From the NCBI RefSeq assembly GCF_039537965.1, contig NZ_BAABBM010000001.1, positions 1,178,001 to 1,242,000 on the forward strand: a stretch of 64,000 nucleotides of DNA, in the 5' to 3' direction. The notes under the pieces are model-generated. The model had not been told where the DNA came from. It searched no databases and saw only the letters and a program-made list of their open reading frames with translations. The first letter of the stretch is position 1. Every line of letters starts with the position of its first letter. Of the stretch, positions 8,614-16,944 are shown one piece after another. Position numbers and translations under genes: made by a program. This stretch comes from Sphingomonas limnosediminicola. Lineage in GTDB: Bacteria; Pseudomonadota; Alphaproteobacteria; Sphingomonadales; Sphingomonadaceae.

Positions 8614-8667
8614 CGCGGCGACATTGCGGCGCGTGTCTGCTTCGGCCGATTATCGAACTTCCGCTGG

Positions 8668-8722
8668 TGTCCGCTTTGGGTCGAAAGCGGCCTTTACCAG
8701 CCTAGCGTCCGCTTTGAGTGGG
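8668..8722. repeat. Palindromic repeat, one unit plus half unit
   Basis: TGTCCGCTTTGGGTCGAAAG is a clear copy; TAGCGTCCGCTTTGAGTGGG after it is a degenerate half copy. Confidence 0.75.
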
Positions 8723-8736
8723 TTACGAAGCGTCGG

Positions 8737-9111
8737 TCAGCATTGGGCAATGTAAGCTTCTAAGGCCTCCAGCTCGATGCCAATGATGTAGGTCTCTCGG
8801 ATCCTGCTCTCGGCGGTTGCCTCGTAGTCGTAGATACGCACATCCAGCGCGTCGACCGTTTCGCCGCTAGGACCCCGCGCGGTCAGGCTCGGTCGGCAAA
8901 GTGCCACCTCCCCGCCCGATGGGCTCAGACCGGCATGGCGGCGAACATCGTACTCGGCGCTAGGACAGAACTCGCAGATGAGAGTTGCACCTGCACGATC
9001 AATTCTCTCGAGCAAGGCGTAACCGACGACGATCGGCCCCGATAGGATTTCGAACTTGGTCGCTAAGATCGAAGTCTCTGACCCGAGGCGCGGGCGCTTT
9101 TTGGAAGCCAT
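8737..9111 (-). CDS. Hypothetical protein with a decayed paralogue at 60.4 kb
   Basis: A 124-aa soluble protein from ATG at 9111 with the conserved-looking end DALDVRIYDYEATAESRIRETYIIGIELEALEAY. A damaged copy at 60412-60715 keeps the same ending (ALDVRIYDYEGTAERRIRET), so the C-terminal half is under constraint or recently duplicated. Mid-protein CEFCPSAEYDVRRHAG contains two Cys. No family is recognised; no signal peptide. Transcribed alone between palindromic repeats. Confidence 0.6.
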   Translation of the reverse strand: MASKKRPRLGSETSILATKFEILSGPIVVGYALLERIDRAGATLICEFCPSAEYDVRRHAGLSPSGGEVALCRPSLTARGPSGETVDALDVRIYDYEATAESRIRETYIIGIELEALEAYIAQC

Positions 9112-9424
9112 GTGAACCTGCCTTGCGACATAAACGTATCACGGCGAGCCCAAGCTCGAAGTCCACTGGTCAGTCAGCGAGCTTCGGCTCATTAGGTTAA
9201 CAAACTCTTGCGATGACGAGCGGCGGTCGCCAACGGCGGCAAGCACGCCATCCAATTCAGATCATCAGCTCTGATAAATTGCTGCGCTGGCATGTCAGCT
9301 TAGAACGCTTGCAGACCTCGGAGCGAGTCCGTTTTGAGTTGGAAGCTCCCACTACGGCGGATGCCTACTGACGCACTGAATGATGCGATGCCAAGCATTC
9401 GTGGCCGAAACCCCGAGCAGAACG
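9112..9424. other. Gap with one degenerate repeat
   Basis: No gene seen. It holds a weak palindromic-repeat remnant at 9326-9356 (GTCCGTTTTGAGTTGGAAGC) and a single GTTAAC at about 9197. Confidence 0.5.
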
Positions 9425-9559
9425 TCAAACGAAGAGCAGCACCGCGAAAAATGCAGTTATGAAGCAGACTGCGATGAGCACGACGAACCGCCATGCTCCC
9501 GTTGGCTCTGGGCCAGCGGTCGGTCCCCAATGATAGTCCGGCTTGATGCGGGTGCTCAT
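9425..9559 (-). CDS. Small single-span membrane protein (44 aa)
   Basis: A 45-codon frame starting at ATG 9559 and ending at TGA 9427-9425. The first 20 residues are polar with Trp and Pro (YHWGPTAGPEPTGAWR) and the rest is one hydrophobic helix (FVVLIAVCFITAFFAVLLFV). This clean soluble-head plus membrane-helix layout in a short frame argues that it is real. No strong ribosome site is seen (TAAGA upstream). Function unknown; probably a bitopic inner-membrane microprotein. Confidence 0.5.
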   Translation of the reverse strand: MSTRIKPDYHWGPTAGPEPTGAWRFVVLIAVCFITAFFAVLLFV

Positions 9560-9659
9560 GGGTCTTAAGTAGTGCTTGCCGAGTTAAGATCTGTCTTATG
9601 CACTGCGTGGATCGGCGGTGAAGGCTGAGCAGCGATCAAATCTGGGAGCCGTAACGGCG

Positions 9660-10181
9660 CTAATAATCGGCGGTAACGTTGAAGGTGCCAATGTAGAGCC
9701 CACCTGTCGTTGTGGAACTCACCTGAATCGACCCACCAAGCGCAAACTCTTCACCCTTGTTACCGGAGTTACCGAGTACGACAGTGCCCGGACTGTCGAG
9801 AACCAACGTAAGTGTCTTGGAAGGGTCCGCTTGATTTACCAATATGACGTCAGGTGCGTTGATGGTAATCGTTTCCCTGCCTGAACCGGTAATGCGGTAC
9901 TTTGCCACTTGAGAAGAGCCAACACAGACCACGTTCGAACTACCGCAGCTAACAACCCCTGCTTGAGATATTCCGACAACTGTTCCGGACCACTGACCGG
10001 TGCCAAGGACGATGGTACCCAGATCCAGGTTCTGAGTGGCGCTTAGCGTGATCGGCTTGATCGAGCTCGCACTAATAACCACTGTGAGAGTTGCGCTTTG
10101 AGCGGGCGCTCCTGCGCTGGCGAGCGGCAGCAACGCGGGCATTAGCAGGAGACGTTGCAAAGCTCTCACGACGTACCCCAA
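9660..10181 (-). CDS. DUF4402-type secreted protein
   Basis: A 173-aa protein from ATG at 10181 with a signal peptide ending in LPLASAGAPAQS. The body has DUF4402 hallmarks: LDLGTIVLGTGQWSGTV at the front, a central AKYRITGSGRETITINAP, and the terminal GGSIQVSSTTTGGLYIGTF followed by NVTADY. DUF4402 proteins are exported beta-sandwich proteins often near fimbrial genes; no usher or chaperone is found here. Two Cys (SCGSSNVVCVG) may form a disulfide. Exact role unknown. Confidence 0.75.
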   Translation of the reverse strand: MGYVVRALQRLLLMPALLPLASAGAPAQSATLTVVISASSIKPITLSATQNLDLGTIVLGTGQWSGTVVGISQAGVVSCGSSNVVCVGSSQVAKYRITGSGRETITINAPDVILVNQADPSKTLTLVLDSPGTVVLGNSGNKGEEFALGGSIQVSSTTTGGLYIGTFNVTADY

Positions 10182-10340
10182 TAGATGGTTAGCGCCAGCT
10201 TAAGCCTGAGTGGCTGCTAAATTCTTAAGGCTGGCGCTACCTCAGCTCTCGGTCGCGCTCGCGCAGCGCGTATCTGGTAGTACGCATCGGGGAGGGCGAG
10301 CTCCGCTAGTGTAAGCAATCAGTCGAAGCAGCCGCGGGCG

Positions 10341-10374
10341 CTAGTGGCAGGAATGGGTCGAAAGGGGACGCTAA
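10341..10374. repeat. Palindromic repeat unit
   Basis: CTAGTGGCAGGAATGGGTCG then AAAGGGGACGCTAAG, 16 bases before the start of the next gene. Confidence 0.8.
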
Positions 10375-10389
10375 GACGTTAAGCTGCTC

Positions 10390-10866
10390 ATGCCGTTGTT
10401 ACTCGCTGTGTTCGTGGTCATGGCTCCGATCCCCTTTGAGCTTGGACCCGCTTGGGCTGACTTTTCTCGCGCGCCGGCGCGTCACCTCATCCGCACAAGA
10501 GTCGAGGTTGGAACACTCGGCTATGACCAAGGCCGCAAGCGGCTGGACTTCTGGCTCCGCCGCCCGGTCGTAAGTGGTGAGCACGATGAAGAAATAGCCT
10601 GGGCCGACACCCGCACATGCGCTGCGGCGCGGACGCTCCTTGCCAGCATGCGCGACATTCCCGTTCCCAAGTTTGCACCGATTAGCACCTCGGAAGGGCC
10701 GCCGGTTATTGTCGACGGGATCAGCTATAGGCTGCGAACGTATTCAGACCAGGGGACGCTCACGGCAGAAACAAACTTGGGAACGCCGCTTGCCGCCTGG
10801 GTGAATCGGGCCTTGGCGACACTTAATTCGTGCTGGGTGAGGACAGCTCCCCAGCGCAACCGCTAA
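10390..10866 (+). CDS. Secreted hypothetical protein (158 aa)
   Basis: ATG at 10390 begins a signal-like N-terminus (MPLLLAVFVVMAPIPFELGP then AWA). The mature protein is about 135 aa with TRTCAAARTLLASMRDIPVP in the middle and a late Cys (LNSCWVR), so one disulfide is likely in the periplasm. No family is recognised. The stop codon TAA is the first triplet of the left arm of a palindromic repeat (TAATGTCTGC). Confidence 0.6.
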   Translation: MPLLLAVFVVMAPIPFELGPAWADFSRAPARHLIRTRVEVGTLGYDQGRKRLDFWLRRPVVSGEHDEEIAWADTRTCAAARTLLASMRDIPVPKFAPISTSEGPPVIVDGISYRLRTYSDQGTLTAETNLGTPLAAWVNRALATLNSCWVRTAPQRNR

Positions 10867-10904
10867 TGTCTGCTTTGGGTCGAAAGCTGTCGCGGCCGGA
10901 ATGG
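10864..10904. repeat. Palindromic repeat unit overlapping a stop codon
   Basis: TAATGTCTGCTTTGGGTCGA then AAGCTGTCGCGGCCGGAATGG. Its first TAA is the stop of the gene 10390-10866. Confidence 0.8.
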
Positions 10905-10935
10905 AAGGCCTTCATGAAGCCTGTCGCGTGACGAT

Positions 10936-11487
10936 CTAGGCTCGGCTGCGACTGCTCGTGACACGTCCGGTCTTTGCGCCGCAGTTCTGGGCGACAGACA
11001 GAATATTGAAGAGAGCGTCGACGGTCGCGGTGCCCAAGTCGATGCAGATCCACTTCTCATCGACCGTCACACTGTGGATGAAGCCACTCAGTCCTTCTGC
11101 TCGCGGCGTTGGCGTTGAAGGGTCCGCCGGAGACATCCAGCGATTAAACCACCAACTGACTAGTTGGCCGGTGAACTCCCCGTCGTGATCGAGCCGCACG
11201 TCGTCCCACCACAGGTCTTCGAACTCAACGACAAGATTGGGAGTGTTGAGAAAAAAACTGGGTAGCGCGCCTGCACGTTCGCGGGGAACCAAATCAAGCC
11301 ATTCTGTCATCGGATCGCCGAAGCTGATGTCCGGAACGTAAATCTTGCCGAACAAATTACTTTCAGGCCGTTGCATTCGTCGTTCGAGATGGACGTCCGA
11401 CCGTTTGGCGCGCTGGTGCGCAACCATTGCGTCAAACTGCTCGGCATAGTCGTCGCGGACGGACTTGATTGCTTCGCGTACATTCAT
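10936..11487 (-). CDS. Hypothetical cytosolic protein (183 aa)
   Basis: ATG at 11487 (MNVREAIKSVRDDYAEQFDA) is chosen because the frame upstream of it is built largely from palindromic-repeat sequence. The product is acidic and Trp-rich (LVVEFEDLWWDDVRLDHDGE, LVSWWFNRWMSP) with no signal peptide or membrane span. The Trp-rich middle suggests a beta-rich fold; no family is recognised. It stands alone between repeats. Confidence 0.5.
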   Translation of the reverse strand: MNVREAIKSVRDDYAEQFDAMVAHQRAKRSDVHLERRMQRPESNLFGKIYVPDISFGDPMTEWLDLVPRERAGALPSFFLNTPNLVVEFEDLWWDDVRLDHDGEFTGQLVSWWFNRWMSPADPSTPTPRAEGLSGFIHSVTVDEKWICIDLGTATVDALFNILSVAQNCGAKTGRVTSSRSRA

Positions 11488-11558
11488 AGCGTGCAGCCAA
11501 CAGCCGGAAGCAATTGCCGGAGTACTAACGTTACCAATGGCTTGAGAATGGGCCCTCG

Positions 11559-11652
11559 CTAATGGCAGCTTTGGTAGAATGCTGCCACTCCACCAGTGGC
11601 AGATTTGGGTCGAAAGTCGCCGCGGCAGGTTTGGGTGGGAAGCAGACACTTG
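11559..11652. repeat. Palindromic repeat cluster, three units
   Basis: Three consecutive units: a damaged one (GGCAGCTTTGGTAGAATGC), a TTTGGGTCGAAAG unit, and a TTTGGGTGGGAAG unit joined through GCCGCGGC. Confidence 0.8.
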
Positions 11653-11675
11653 GCGCCTGGACTCGGCTGCAGCAT

Positions 11676-12083
11676 CTACTTCCCCTGTCGCAGCTGCTCG
11701 CCCACCGACTGAAGCATCCGTCCCTTAGCTTGGACCTCCTGCGCGCACGCATTCATCAACGGCACGGCACTCGCCGCTTTGACGACCCCAGCTGTTCGTT
11801 GAAGTTCGATTTTCAGCTGTTGCGAACTGATGCGCGGATCTAGCCTTCCGAGGTAAAAGTAGAACGTTTGCTGGGCCACAACTTTGGCCTTGGGATTAGT
11901 CTCACTCCGGGCATAGGCATTACTTACAAGCAGACAATTGATAGTGGTCGTAGCGGGTGGGCGTGGCGCGACCTGTGACGCCTGCATTTCAACAGACAGG
12001 GCAGGACTGGCAACAGCGACCGTCAAGCTCGCTGCGGCAATGAGTGTCCTCGAGAAGCTCACGTCTTTCGATCCTTTCAGCAC
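11676..12083 (-). CDS. Secreted hypothetical protein (135 aa)
   Basis: ATG at 12083 gives a signal peptide (SRTLIAAASLTVAVASPALS) and a mature part of about 105 aa with two Cys (INCLLVSNAYAR and LMNACAQEV) that could pair in the periplasm. The segment KVVAQQTFYFYLGRLDPRIS followed by QLKIELQR looks structured. Small proteins of this kind are common in sphingomonads, but I know no function for them. Confidence 0.55.
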   Translation of the reverse strand: MLKGSKDVSFSRTLIAAASLTVAVASPALSVEMQASQVAPRPPATTTINCLLVSNAYARSETNPKAKVVAQQTFYFYLGRLDPRISSQQLKIELQRTAGVVKAASAVPLMNACAQEVQAKGRMLQSVGEQLRQGK

Positions 12084-12339
12084 AGGCTAGAGGCCGGCAG
12101 TCCGCTAGGTCCTTCTTGCCAGAGGCGCCAGAGTCAGCTTTGGACGGAAGGGGGCGTAACCTACGACAATACACCGCGCGCGAAACCGATGGTCACTCCG
12201 GAAGTGCGTCGGTCAAATCAGGCAACGCTCCCGTGCCAGCCATTTGCTTCGTTGCTGGAGAGAAAATGAGAGTTTCATTGCAAAATGCGCCCCAGGTAGC
12301 CTTACCTGGAGCGCTTGATGGCAATGGGCGCGGTCGCTT

Positions 12340-12987
12340 TTACGCGAGCTGCGCTAGCGTCGCTGATTTTCGGCGACGCATTTGGAATCCGATTGCGCCG
12401 AACCCGAACAGCATCATGGCCCATGTTGCTGGTTCCGGGACGGCCTGGACCGACACCGCGTCGAGCAAAATACCTTCGTTAACGCCGCCCGTCAGGTTGG
12501 TGAAGTTCAGCGTCGCCGACGACCCGGTAGCCGTAAAACTACCGAAGTAGCTCTGCCAATCGAGGTTCGCGTTGGTGCCAGTGCTGTGGCTGATGCCGCC
12601 TATCAATCCGTCAACCGAGAATGACGCCGACGCTGAAGTCACCGCCGGATTGAACAGATTGTGCGAGTAGACGAAGCTCAGATTGTAAACAGTCCCAGCG
12701 AGAGTCCCGAAGGTCTGCGAAATGGAACCCGTTCCGCCCTGGCCGACGAGATCCAGATACTGATTGCCCTCGGCGGCGAGGTTGCCGTTAGTGCTGGCAT
12801 AGGTGCCCACCACGACGTTCACGTTCGGAGTGGCGGTCCAGCCTACCAGCAAATCCGGCGGAACCGTATTGCAGCAAGTGCTGTTCACCACGGGCGCTTC
12901 GAAACCACCATTGACGATCGATTCAGCTGCCCACACTGGTGTCGAGCACAGCGAAAGTGCGCTGGCCGCGAGAAGATACTTAGTCAT
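12340..12987 (-). CDS. PEPxxWA-CTERM protein, DUF642-like body
   Basis: ATG at 12987 follows GGGGGCAAAG. The 215-aa product has a signal peptide (MTKYLLAASALSLCSTPVWA), then the galactose-binding-like pattern VNGGFEAPVV ... LLVGWTA ... NQYLDLVGQG ... SISQTFGT ... YNLSFVYS of DUF642/choice-of-anchor C proteins, and the sorting tail VPEPATWAMMLFGFGAIGF followed by RRR. It is likely exported, processed by exosortase and either anchored or released as matrix material. The gene is divergent from the PEP-CTERM gene at 13337; each has an RTWAAC box in the 350-base spacer. Confidence 0.85.
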   Translation of the reverse strand: MTKYLLAASALSLCSTPVWAAESIVNGGFEAPVVNSTCCNTVPPDLLVGWTATPNVNVVVGTYASTNGNLAAEGNQYLDLVGQGGTGSISQTFGTLAGTVYNLSFVYSHNLFNPAVTSASASFSVDGLIGGISHSTGTNANLDWQSYFGSFTATGSSATLNFTNLTGGVNEGILLDAVSVQAVPEPATWAMMLFGFGAIGFQMRRRKSATLAQLA

Positions 12988-13022
12988 ACTTTGCCCCCAT
13001 GGAACTGACCAGCGAATCAGCT

Positions 13023-13041
13023 GGTTAACAATTTGTAAACT
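13023..13041 (-). promoter_or_regulatory. RTWAAC-N5-RTWAAC box
   Basis: GTTAAC-AATTT-GTAAAC on the plus strand, 35 bases upstream of the PEP-CTERM start at 12987. Confidence 0.5.
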
Positions 13042-13130
13042 AATAACTTGCGGAAGGCAAAGTCCCGCAGGTGGTACAGTCGGCGCTCTCTCTCCATTCC
13101 GCTGAACCCCCACGGGAGAAACGGCGCTCC

Positions 13131-13167
13131 TGCTAGTGGCAGCTTTGGGTCGAAAACCGCCTTTAGC
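13131..13167. repeat. Palindromic repeat unit
   Basis: GCTAGTGGCAGCTTTGGGTC then GAAAACCGCCTTTAGC, in the spacer between two divergent PEP-CTERM genes. Confidence 0.8.
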
Positions 13168-13276
13168 AAGCGGCTAGTCTTTCCGGAGCTTCGGGTTCGC
13201 TGAACAAGCGCTCAGTGCTCACGCAGAGTGCAAGAAGAACCCGGTTTCGGAGTCGGCCCAAAGCGACGGGGGCCAC

Positions 13277-13294
13277 GGTTACTTTTTGTAAACC
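13277..13294 (+). promoter_or_regulatory. RTWAAC-N5-RTWAAC-type box
   Basis: GGTTAC-TTTTT-GTAAACC, an imperfect inverted repeat 42 bases upstream of the PEP-CTERM start at 13337. Confidence 0.5.
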
Positions 13295-13336
13295 AAATGG
13301 TAATGTGCGTCCGTCGAGTCGTGTTGGAGGTTTCTG

Positions 13337-14218
13337 ATGCGCTTAACATCCCTTCTGACGCTGGGTTTCCTGCTCGCCGCGCCAGCGAACGCCGATCCAT
13401 TGTTCGTCGCATCTGACAGCACGCCAAGCTTTAGTGCCGCGCAATGCTCCAGTACTAAGAGCGACAGCGCTCCGGTCACGGACTCCACTTCCTGTGGTGC
13501 GGTGGGCGGCACCGTGAACGGCAGCTCCTTTTCCACCTTTGGTCACATCGGCGTTTCGTCCGACGCTTCGTCAGCGTCCGGCAGCAGCCTGGGCAACGGG
13601 ATCAGCTCGGAAGCGCTGTTCCGAGACGTTCTGTTCTTCAGTTCGACCAATCCCGCACTGACCGGCGCGGACATCCAGATGAGCCTGCTGCTTCAAGGAA
13701 TCATGGGCTTTGACGTCAGCGCAGGTGGTGCTGGGAGCAGCATCGAAGGGTCGCTGTCCGTGAGCGGGACCGCTCCATCGTTCTTTTTCTTCCGCTTCTT
13801 CGACGATTCGTCCGGGAGCTTCTCGGTCGAGCAGAATCCGTTCGCGGTAGCCGGCACCCTCGGATCGACGATCGACGCCGTGCTGACGAGCCCAGTGTTC
13901 CACGTCGACTTCGACGGACCGACGCAACTGACCCTGCGGCTTCAGAGCGGCTCGAGCACTGGCGGCGATGCAAGTGCGTTCTCCCACTTCGGCAGCAGTT
14001 TTGCGTTCGCGTCGACACCGTTCTTACTTCCCGATGGAGTGACGGTTAGCGCGGGCGACTATCTGGTCGATGATCACTTCATTGATCCGCTAGCGGCTGT
14101 CGGAGTTCCAGAACCGGATAGCTGGATGACGATGCTGCTGGGCTTTTGTCTAATGGGCCTGACTGTACGGCGTCGTCGCCGGGTCTATTCGCCCGACAAA
14201 GCGCAAAGACCGACCTAA
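13337..14218 (+). CDS. PEP-CTERM secreted protein (293 aa)
   Basis: ATG at 13337 is 7 bases after GGAGG. The signal peptide (MRLTSLLTLGFLLAAPANA) is followed by a Ser/Gly/Phe-rich beta body of about 240 aa and the tail VPEPDSWMTMLLGFCLMGL, then a run of basic residues. The tail departs from the group norm at WA (WM here) but keeps PEP, the hydrophobic span and the Arg cluster. No enzyme motif is seen; a structural matrix role is likely. The TAA stop begins a palindromic-repeat copy. Confidence 0.8.
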   Translation: MRLTSLLTLGFLLAAPANADPLFVASDSTPSFSAAQCSSTKSDSAPVTDSTSCGAVGGTVNGSSFSTFGHIGVSSDASSASGSSLGNGISSEALFRDVLFFSSTNPALTGADIQMSLLLQGIMGFDVSAGGAGSSIEGSLSVSGTAPSFFFFRFFDDSSGSFSVEQNPFAVAGTLGSTIDAVLTSPVFHVDFDGPTQLTLRLQSGSSTGGDASAFSHFGSSFAFASTPFLLPDGVTVSAGDYLVDDHFIDPLAAVGVPEPDSWMTMLLGFCLMGLTVRRRRRVYSPDKAQRPT

Positions 14219-14247
14219 GGGCAGGAATGGGTCGTTAGCTGACGCTA
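14216..14247. repeat. Degenerate palindromic repeat overlapping a stop codon
   Basis: TAAGGGCAGGAATGGGTCGT then TAGCTGACGCTAG; the first TAA is the stop of the gene 13337-14218. Confidence 0.6.
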
Positions 14248-14459
14248 GCTCGCCAACGGCTGGGATCTTTCAAAATGGCCGCGGCAAACGGCCCAATGGA
14301 TAGAGACGATTCTGGCAGGGCGCCGAATAGGCAATCGGGCTGCGGTCACACCCTGATAATTCATCTGACGTCAGTGAAGTGGTAAAGAAGTTGCGGCCGA
14401 TACGAGTCGGCAAGGCCAAATCGCGAGGCGCCGGGGGGCGATCTTCACAGGAGGATCTC

Positions 14460-15656
14460 ATGCGTCTGAGCACCCAGGGCACTCCCCTACGAGCAACGTT
14501 GTGCGCCGCCGCGTGCGTATTCTCAATGTCATTCCCGACCCAAGTTCGGGCCCAAATGGTCCATGAGATCAACCTGACGACCGATGACGCCGCGTTTTTG
14601 GCTAGCCAAGGCTTGTCGCCGGCCGCGTTCGTTGATCCGAACCTTCGCAATCCGTGGGGCATGAGCTTTGGACCAACCAGCCCATTTTGGATATCGAACG
14701 AGGCCGCAGGAAACACGACATTGTACACTGGGGCAGGCGCGCCACAGCCGTTGGTTGTGACCATTCCAAACGCCAGCCCACCGCCGGCTGGACCGACTGG
14801 TCAAGCCTTTGTCGGCGGTAGCGGATTCAACTTGCCTGGCGGCGGCACCGCTGTCTTTGCGTTTGCCAATCTGGACGGCAGTATCTCTGCGTGGAATGCC
14901 GCGCTCGGCACCACTGCCAATGTCCAACGGGACGTTCCAGACGCTGTCTACACTGGTCTAGCAACCGGCAGTAGCGGTGGAAGCAATTACCTATACGCTG
15001 CCAACAATGCGGCGGGCCGGGTCGACGTTTTCGATCAAAACTTCCAACTGACGTCGTTGCCGGGCACTTTCCAAGATCCGAGCCTTCCATCGGGACTTAC
15101 CCCCTTCAACGTCGTCAACGTGGGCGGTCTTCTTTTTGTGACTTATGCGACACCGGGCCCTGGCGCTGACGAAGCTGCCCTTGGCACAGGCGCTGTAGAT
15201 ATCTTCAACACTGACGGCACATTCGTCAGTCGCTTTGCGACAGGCGGCAACCTGCTTTCACCTTGGGGCGTCGCCAAAGCGCCAGACACATGGGGAGCAT
15301 TCTCGAACGCGATACTTGTCGGCAATTTTTCGGATGAAGATGGTTTCATCAACGCCTTCGCGAACGATGGCTCCTATCTGGGAATGCTGACGACCGATTC
15401 TGGCGCGTTTAACATGCCGTACTTATGGGCTCTGGGGTTCCGCACGGGCGGCCCCGGCGTTGACACCAATGCCCTCTACTTCACTGCCGGAATCGGAGAC
15501 GAGGAACATGGCCTCTTCGCCGAGCTTCTACCCGTGCCAGAACCTTCGACATGGCTTATGATGCTCCTCGGATTTGGCCTGATTGGCCTCAGCTTTCGAC
15601 GAGGAAGCTATCTCGAATCAGACGGGAAGTTTCAGGATATAGCCGGCGCTCGCTGA
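14460..15656 (+). CDS. TIGR03118-type PEP-CTERM protein
   Basis: ATG at 14460 follows AGGAGG; the frame extends further up but without a ribosome site. The 398-aa product has a signal peptide (to about residue 32, TQVRAQ) and repeated beta-propeller-like strands: VDPNLRNPWGMSFGPTSPFW, AFANLDGSISAWNAAL, LYAANNAAGRVDVFD, LLSPWGVAKAPDTWG, ILVGNFSDEDGFINAF. These match the uncharacterised TIGR03118 family, predicted to fold as a secreted propeller. It ends with VPEPSTWLMMLLGFGLIGL, a PEP-CTERM tail, and an Arg-bearing end. No RTWAAC box was found upstream. Confidence 0.85.
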   Translation: MRLSTQGTPLRATLCAAACVFSMSFPTQVRAQMVHEINLTTDDAAFLASQGLSPAAFVDPNLRNPWGMSFGPTSPFWISNEAAGNTTLYTGAGAPQPLVVTIPNASPPPAGPTGQAFVGGSGFNLPGGGTAVFAFANLDGSISAWNAALGTTANVQRDVPDAVYTGLATGSSGGSNYLYAANNAAGRVDVFDQNFQLTSLPGTFQDPSLPSGLTPFNVVNVGGLLFVTYATPGPGADEAALGTGAVDIFNTDGTFVSRFATGGNLLSPWGVAKAPDTWGAFSNAILVGNFSDEDGFINAFANDGSYLGMLTTDSGAFNMPYLWALGFRTGGPGVDTNALYFTAGIGDEEHGLFAELLPVPEPSTWLMMLLGFGLIGLSFRRGSYLESDGKFQDIAGAR

Positions 15657-15687
15657 CGATGCGCGTGATAGGGCTGGCAACGGCGGC

Positions 15688-15720
15688 CTAGTGTCCGGAA
15701 TGGGTGGAAAGCTGCCATCC
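15688..15720. repeat. Palindromic repeat unit
   Basis: CTAGTGTCCGGAATGGGTGG then AAAGCTGCCATCC, with mixed arms (TGTCCG left, CTGCCA right). Confidence 0.8.
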
Positions 15721-15802
15721 GTCGGCGCATCGGGATTCTCCCTAATTCCAATCGCTAGTTCGGTTGGCGAAAGGCCAGGGCGAACCAGCAGGAGCGCCCT
15801 CG

Positions 15803-16804
15803 ATGACCGACACCGCAACGTTAGCTCAAACGCCCGCCGCACAGCCGACGGCAGGACAGACAGTGACGATGGACAACTTCACCCGCGCCGAAAGCGACAA
15901 CTATTTCGCGACATTTGTGAAGGAGGGGGAACTCGGGAAGATCCAACACGACCGCGACTTGGCCGACGTCAAGGATCAGAAGGTGGTCCGGTTGAACCGC
16001 GACACCCTCTATTCATTCGGAGTTTTCGATCTGGATGCGGGACCAGTCACCGTCGATCTGCCGGATACCAAGGGCCGCTTCATGTCTCTGCTCTTGATCA
16101 ATGAGGATCACTACAACCCTGCAACCTATTATGATGCCGGACCGCACACGATCACGCGCGAGCAGGTTGGAACTCGTTACGTCACCCTGGCCTTTCGCAC
16201 CTTCGTCGATCCGAACGATCCTGCAGATCTTCAAAAGGCTCACGCGGCACAAGATGCGATCAAGGCCCAGCAGCCCGGTGGCCCCGGCAAGTTCGAAATC
16301 CCGACGTGGGACCAAACTTCGCTCACTGCGGTCCGCAACGAATTAAAGAGCAGAGCGCGCGGTATCGTTGATTTGAGCAAGGCATTCGGAAAGCCTGGGG
16401 AGGTCGATCCGCAGCAGCATCTGATTGCAACCGCGGCGGGCTGGGGCGGCAATCCTGCTCGGGATGCGCTCTACGTTGCGGGCTCACCGAAAGCGAACGA
16501 CGGAAAGACGGTCCACCGGCTGACGGTCAAGGATGTGCCCGTGGATGGGTTCTGGTCGCTCACGGTTTACAATGATGCGGGCTTCATGGTGCCCAACCCG
16601 CAAAACGCCTACTCACTCAACAATATCACGGCAAAGAAGGACGCGGGTGGCGGTTACACGATCCAGTTCGGCGGCTGCGACGAGGGCGTGAGCAATTGCC
16701 TGCCGATCATGCCGGGCTGGAACTATCTTGTTCGCCTTTACCGGCCGCAGGCGGTGGTACTCGACGGGACTTGGAAATTTCCTGAGGCTCAGCCGGTCGA
16801 CTAA
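15803..16804 (+). CDS. DUF1254/DUF1214 protein
   Basis: ATG at 15803 follows AGGAGC and gives 333 aa. The N-terminal part has the DUF1254 pattern (VVRLNRDTLYSFGVFDLDAG, VDLPDTKGRFMSLLLINEDH) and the C-terminal part the DUF1214 pattern (VDGFWSLTVYNDAGFMVPN, YSLNN, SNCLPIMPGWNYLVRLYRP). These beta-sandwich proteins are widespread and of unknown function; some are exported, but this copy has no clear signal peptide. It is a single gene flanked by palindromic repeats. Confidence 0.85.
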   Translation: MTDTATLAQTPAAQPTAGQTVTMDNFTRAESDNYFATFVKEGELGKIQHDRDLADVKDQKVVRLNRDTLYSFGVFDLDAGPVTVDLPDTKGRFMSLLLINEDHYNPATYYDAGPHTITREQVGTRYVTLAFRTFVDPNDPADLQKAHAAQDAIKAQQPGGPGKFEIPTWDQTSLTAVRNELKSRARGIVDLSKAFGKPGEVDPQQHLIATAAGWGGNPARDALYVAGSPKANDGKTVHRLTVKDVPVDGFWSLTVYNDAGFMVPNPQNAYSLNNITAKKDAGGGYTIQFGGCDEGVSNCLPIMPGWNYLVRLYRPQAVVLDGTWKFPEAQPVD

Positions 16805-16810
16805 CCAGTT

Positions 16811-16845
16811 CTAGTGGCAGCTTTGGGTCGAAAGCTGCCGTTACG
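16811..16845. repeat. Palindromic repeat, near-consensus unit
   Basis: CTAGTGGCAGCTTTGGGTCG then AAAGCTGCCGTTA; one of the best inverted repeats: TGGCAGCTTT pairs with AAAGCTGCCG. Confidence 0.9.
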
Positions 16846-16944
16846 CGTACGGCAGAACCACGTCGAACGCCGAATGAGCAGTTCAATTCTGCGGCCTGTT
16901 ACAAAGACACTCAGACTTGGAGGTGCTAGGCCGGTCGGGGCGAC

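Noticed and set aside
9326-9356. Possible gene in 9300-9530 on the minus strand with a longer frame
   Set aside because: A cleaner 44-aa frame with a membrane helix in another phase explains the same bases better.
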